Assembly: GCA_950097015.1 (NCBI GenBank)
Contig: CATNEN010000003.1
Span: 13,993,001-14,057,000, forward strand
Reading direction: 5' to 3'
Source of the DNA: Macrostomum hystrix
Lineage: Eukaryota > Platyhelminthes > Macrostomidae
Length of the DNA stretch: 64,000 bases
Notes under the pieces: generated by a model
Databases searched by the model: none
Seen by the model: only the letters and a program-made list of their open reading frames with translations
Told to the model about the DNA's origin: nothing
Shown: piece by piece, positions 58,989 to 64,000 of the stretch
Numbering within the stretch: position 1 is the first letter of the stretch
Layout of the letters: every line of letters starts with the position of its first letter
Position numbers and translations under genes: made by a program

Positions 58989-59319
58989 TCGATATTGGCG
59001 AAAAATCGAAGACACAAATATGTACCCGTTCAGTAGCTTTCCTCTTATCCCATTTAATTAATAAACTAGCAAAAACTTGATCATATCTCTCTTAGCAAAA
59101 AAAGCAATTTCCGGTCCAGTGCATACCAGTAGCTTCTAAAAGCATGAAACCTGTTGCAAAAAACTAAAACAGAATTAGATTTTTTCGCTAAAGAAAAGGA
59201 GAGTGAAGTCAGAAGCTAGTTCAAAGACATGTTTGGAGCAAGTTCAAAGCTACAACACGAAATCGGGTGTAACAAAATTCTATCGCATAATTACGATTTA
59301 AATTCATCTAATTACTAAT

Positions 59320-60415
59320 GCAGTAGATGACAACCTGCTGAATGACTGATGCAGTAGATGACAACCTGCTGAATGACTGATGCAGGCAGATGACAACCTG
59401 CTGAATGACTGATGCAGGTAGATGACAACCTGCTGAATGACTGATGCAGGTAGATGACAACCTGCTGAATGACTGATGCAGGTAGATGACAACCTGCTGA
59501 ATGACTGATGCAGTAGATGACAACCTGCTGAATGACTGATGCAGGTAGATGACAACCTGCTGAATGACTGATGCAGTAGATGACAACCTGCTGAATGACT
59601 GATGCAGTAGATGACAACCTGCTGAATGACTGATGCAGGTAGATGACAACCTGCTGAATGACTGATGCAGGTAGATGACAACCTGCTGAATGACTGATGC
59701 AGTAGATGACAACCTGCTGAATGACTGATGCAGTAGATGACAACCTACTGAATGACTGATGCGGTAGATGACAACCTACTGAATGACTGATGCAGTAGAT
59801 GACAACCTACTGAATGACTGATGCAGTAGATGACAACCTACTGAATGACTGATGCGGTAGATGACAACCTACTGAATGACTGATGCAGTAGATGACAACC
59901 TGCTGAATGACTGATGCAGTAGATGACAACTTACTGAATGACTGATGCAGGTAGATGACAACTTACTGAATGACTGATGCAGTAGATGACAACCTACTGA
60001 ATGACTGATGCAGGTAGATGACAACTTACTGAATGACTGATGCAGTAGATGACAACTTACTGAATGACTGATGCAGGTAGATGACAACCTACTGAATGAC
60101 TGATGCAGTAGATGACAACCTACTGAATGACTGATGCAGGTAGATGACAACCTACTGAATGACTGATGCAGTAGATGACAACCTACTGAATGACTGATGC
60201 AGGTAGATGACAACTTACTGAATGACTGATGCAGTAGATGACAACCTACTGAATGACTGATGCAGGTAGATGACAACTTACTGAATGACTGATGCAGTAG
60301 ATGACAACTTACTGAATGACTGATGCAGGTAGATGACAACCTACTGAATGACTGATGCAGGTAGATGACAACCTACTGAATGACTGATGCAGGTAGATGA
60401 CAACCTGCTGAATGA
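59320..60415. repeat. 30-32-bp minisatellite (GTAGATGACAACCTGCTGAA)
   Basis: About 35 units. The left half has CCTGCTG and the right half CCTACTG/CTTACTG, so two unit lineages are segregated along the array. Confidence 0.95.
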
Positions 60416-60485
60416 TAATGACAATCTGATGCAGGTAGGTGGAAACATGTAGGTGCATCTAAAGGTAACGGACGTTAAATAAATA

Positions 60486-60487
<2 letters not shown>

Positions 60488-60520
<33 letters not shown>
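60488..60520. repeat. (TA)n microsatellite
   Basis: About 16 TA dinucleotides. Confidence 0.95.
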
Positions 60521-60522
<2 letters not shown>

Positions 60523-60834
60523 CTTATTAGTTTCAACCACCTGAGAGTGCATTTCACAAAAATAGCAAAAAAAGACCCACACGAACGTGTCTAAAACTCT
60601 AAAATCTAGCTCGTAGATCTAAAAAGAGACTAAGAAAAACGAAAGCAAGTGCTTTCGATTTTCGTGCAAACGAAAAAGTCTGGTAATTAATTTGAGTCAC
60701 TGCTCTCCAACCACAAAACCTAATTTAAACTGTTGATTTAAGCACAACCCTTTGAGACCACTGTTGGCAATGGTGAAAACATAAGCTTATAAAGAACTAA
60801 ATTTGGGCTAGAAAATCCCTTTACTCTCCCTTGG

Positions 60835-61228
60835 CTTATCTCTCCTTTGTCTTATCATTCCCTTGTCTTATCACTCACCTGGTCTTATCACTCCCCTGTC
60901 TTATCACTCCCCTGTCTTATCACTCCCCTGTCTTATCACTCCCTTGTCTTATCCCTCCCTTGTCTTATCACTCCCTTGTCTTATCCCTCCCTTGTCTTAT
61001 CACTCCCTTGTCTTATCTCTCCCTTGTCTTATCTCTCCCCTGTCTTATCACTCTCTTGTTTTATCACTCTCTTGTCTTAGCACTCCCTTGGCTTTTCTCA
61101 CCCTTGTCTTATCACTCTCTTTTTTTATCACTCCCCTGTCTTATCACTCTCTTGTCTTATCACTCTCTTGTCTTATCACTCCCTTGTCTTATCACTCTCT
61201 TGTCTAATCCCTCCGTTGTCTAATCTCT
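60835..61228. repeat. 16-bp minisatellite CTTATCACTCCCCTGT
   Basis: About 24 pyrimidine-rich units with TTG/CTG and CCT/ACT variants. Confidence 0.95.
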
Positions 61229-61884
61229 CCTAATCGCAGCCTTAGATAAATCCACTATATAGCCTTAGACCAATCTTCAGCGAAAATTAAAACCTTTTTA
61301 TGCTTATCTAAACATGCTACAAGTCAAAATTTGAAGAAAAAAAACTGAAAGATGTTCTCGTGTTTTAATAATCAAAAGAGTAAATGTTTATTTATACAAA
61401 AAAATCTATATGATTTGATTCTTTAATTGTACATCAGTAGCTTAAATAACAATAAATCCACATATGCAATGAATGAATCATTCTGATTAGATTAAGACGA
61501 ATCAAACAAAAGGACGCATAGGAAAAAAATTTCTCTTCTAGTCCAGAAGTAAGACTTAAAAAAATCTGTTCTCTGTTCGGTAAAATTATATCTGCACGAT
61601 AACATATTATTTGTTATTTGTATAAAACATAGAAATTCGTTTGACAATAAGAAACTTTTTGCGTCACCAAAAAAAGTTGAAATCAATTTATTATTTATGG
61701 GAATGGAAGCGGCTATACTTGTAGATTGGGATTAGATGGGATTATCTATGGGGGATTGGAAATGGATAATCTACAGTGATCAAAAGGGAGTTATCTATGG
61801 AGATATCAAGTGGATTTTATATAAAGATAAGATTATCAATGTGGGTACGGGACGTTGATAATCTCTAGGGATACAAAGTGGATT
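61229..61884. other. Intergenic, unique AT-rich
   Basis: The final 200 bp have loosely repeated GGATTATCTATGGGG-type motifs, into which hAT copy 2 inserted. No gene. Confidence 0.4.
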
Positions 61885-61892
61885 GTCTATGG

Positions 61893-62967
61893 CAGGGGTA
61901 GGCAAACTTATTTGCTGGCGGGCTAAAGAGAGAACCTAATAGACGACACCGGGCCGCATTGACTGTATAAATATGAGATAGGGGAGAGATGAGACACGGG
62001 AGAGATGAGACACGCGAGAGATTAGACACAGGAGAGATGAGACACGGGAGAGATGAGACACGGGAGAGATGAGACACGGGAGAGATGAGACACGGGAGAG
62101 AAGAGACACGGGAGAGATGAGACAGGAGAGAGATTAGACACGGGAGAGATGAGACACACGAGAGATTAGACACGGGAGAGATGAGACACATGAGAGATTA
62201 GACACGAGAGCGATGAGACACGGGAGAGATGAGACACGGGAGAGATTAGACACGAGAGAGATGAGACAGGGGAGAGATAAGACAGGGGAGAGATTAGACA
62301 CGGCAGAGATAAGACACAGGAGAGATTAGACACGAGAGCGATGAGACACAGGAGAGATGAGACACGGGAGAAATGAGACACGCGAGAGATTAGACACGGG
62401 AGAGATGAGACACGGGAGAGATGAGACACGGGAGAGAAGAGACACGGGAGAGATGAGACACGGGAGAGATTAGACACGGGAGAGATGAGACAGGAGAGAG
62501 ATTAGACACGGGAGAGATGAGACACACGAGAGATTAGACACGGGAGAGATGAGACACATGAGAGATTAGACACGAGAGCGATGAGACACGGGAGAGATGA
62601 GACACGGGAGAGATTAGACACGAGAGAGATGAGACAGGGGAGAGATAAGACAGGGGAGAGATTAGACACGGCAGAGATAAGACACAGGAGAGATTAGACA
62701 CGAGAGCGATGAGACACGGGAGAGATTAGACACGAGAGCGATGAGACACAGGAGAGATTAGACACGGGAGAGATGAGACACAGGAGAGATTAGACACGAG
62801 AGCGATGAGACACGGGAGAGATTAGACACGAGAGCGATGAGACACAGGAGAGATTAGACACGAGAGAGATGAAACAGGACACTATAGATGTCAGAAGGTG
62901 CAACGGGCCGGATTTGGGAGCTTCGAGGGCCGCATCTGGCCCGCGGGCCGGAGTTTGCCGACCCCTG
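61893..62967. mobile_element. hAT-like non-autonomous element, copy 2 (minisatellite-bearing)
   Basis: Ends are CAGGGGTAGGCAAACT and, reverse complemented, CAGGGGTCGGCAAACT. Target duplications GTCTATGG at 61885-61892 and 62968-62975 are perfect. The left 80 bp are nearly identical to copy 1 (GGGCCGCATTGACTGTA). The right end has the fuller GGCCCGCGGGCCGGAG palindrome. The interior 61980-62870 is the same 16-bp array family. Confidence 0.9.
61980..62870. repeat. 16-bp minisatellite inside hAT copy 2
   Basis: About 56 units of GAGATGAGACACGGGA with GAGATTAGACACGAGAGCGA variants. A block of about 350 bp is duplicated within it. Confidence 0.95.
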
Positions 62968-62975
62968 GTCTATGG

Positions 62976-63405
62976 GAATCCGATAAGGATTATCTACGAG
63001 GATTATGAGGTACTGATTTACGATAATTCGACGAGAATTATGTTAAAACCGAGCAAGATTAGCGCGATTAAATAAAAAATCGAAACAAAAATCGAAGCAA
63101 TACTGACAGAAAAAAAACAGAGTATATCAAAAATTTAGTAACAGGTAAATAGTCGAATGTCCTCTAAGACCACAGAGTTTAAATTTATGTTTCATAAAAA
63201 TAGGTTTATAAGGAACACTTTTTAATCCTAAGATAGAATGATTAAACATAAATAAGTTATACCTTTTAGTGCATCATGGAATATTTGGATTTACATTTGC
63301 TAAGACTTCTGGTGTAATAAGGATACGAGTGCCACTTGAAAATGAAAATTGCAAAGAAACAAAAAATTAATTTCTTGTATTATCAACAAACGCATAGATT
63401 GCTAT
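62976..63405. other. Intergenic, unique
   Basis: Nothing recognised. Confidence 0.4.
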
Positions 63406-63409
63406 AATA

Positions 63410-64000
63410 TCTACGGTTTCTGGTGCGATTCTAGCTACGGTTCTTGGTGCGGTTCCTGGTGCGATTCTAGCTACGGTTCTTGTTGCGATTCTAGCTACGG
63501 TTCTTGGTGCGATTCTAGATACGGTTCTTGGTGCGATTCTAGCTACAGTTCTTGGTGCGATTCTAGCTCCGGTTCTTGTTGTGATTCTAGCTGCGGTTCC
63601 TGGTGCGATTCTAGCTACGGTTCTTGGTTCGATTCTAGCTACGGTTCTTGTTGCGATTCTAGCTGCGGTTTCTGGTGCGATTCTAGCTGCGGTTTCTGGT
63701 GCGATTCTAGCTACGGTTCTTGGTGCGATTCTAGCTACGGTTCTTGGTGCGATTCTAGCTACGGTTCTTGGTGCGATTCTAGCTACAGTTCTTGGTGCGA
63801 TTCTAGCTACGGTTCTTGGTGCGATTCTAGCTACGGTTCCTGGTGCGATTCTAGCTACAGTTCTTGGTGCCATTCTAGCTACGGTTCCTGGTGCGATTCT
63901 AGCTACGGTTCTTGGTGCGATTCTAGCTACGGTTCTTGGTGCGATTCTAGCTACAGTTCTTGGTGCGATTCTAGCTACGGTTCTTGGTGCGATTCTAGCT
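63410..64000. repeat. 24-bp minisatellite (GATTCTAGCTACGGTTCTTG), cut by window end
   Basis: About 25 units that continue past the window. The minus strand is open for 168 codons (ARIAPRTV repeats), an artefact of the 24-bp period. Confidence 0.95.

Overview
This is a eukaryotic, almost certainly invertebrate metazoan, window. Every gene I could reconstruct belongs to an animal family, three of the six are split by GT-AG introns with a further gene split into three exons, and the DNA contains tRNA-derived SINEs and DNA-transposon relics. I cannot name the species. A lophotrochozoan-type bilaterian is a guess only. Less than a tenth of the window is coding. Roughly 20 kb is minisatellite DNA in nearly thirty separate arrays, and these produce most of the long but meaningless open frames.

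Left half (2.5-34.4 kb, minus strand): one large gene, a TRIM9/TRIM67-class (C-I TRIM) E3 ubiquitin ligase. I assembled it from seven exons with matching phases into about 745 residues (RING, two B-boxes, coiled coil, COS box, FN3, SPRY). Its 100-nt intron 2 is plain; its five other introns (1.8-16.2 kb) hold one or more tandem arrays plus SINE copies. A TTAA-flanked piggyBac-like MITE lies downstream at 368-978.

Middle (34.4-44.5 kb): intergenic DNA with four arrays and a long AT-rich stretch. Right half: NUDC (44.5-45.6 kb, +, a single coding exon; dynein/Hsp90 co-chaperone); an ESCRT-I MVB12 subunit (46.85-50.3 kb, +, four exons, MABP plus UMA domain); a small secreted-peptide precursor behind a TATA box (54.2-55.6 kb, +, four exons); the mitochondrial Fe-S assembly protein ISCA1 (56.6-57.1 kb, -); and an Ig-domain type I membrane protein (57.4-58.8 kb, -, three exons). 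The genes form no shared pathway; this is ordinary eukaryotic neighbourhood order.

The most interesting structure is in the repeats. Two hAT-like elements (52546-53788 and 61893-62967) have matching terminal inverted repeats and perfect 8-bp target duplications, and each carries an internal 16-bp minisatellite. The same 16-bp unit also occurs as free arrays at 6.65-7.38 kb and 51.35-51.85 kb. One hAT copy sits inside a tRNA-derived SINE. Introns are split in size: five are 85-100 nt and one is 284 nt, all without arrays, while every intron longer than about 690 nt contains at least one array. Four genes have a strong splice-acceptor sequence 13-91 nt upstream of the start codon, which suggests 5'-UTR introns or spliced-leader trans-splicing.
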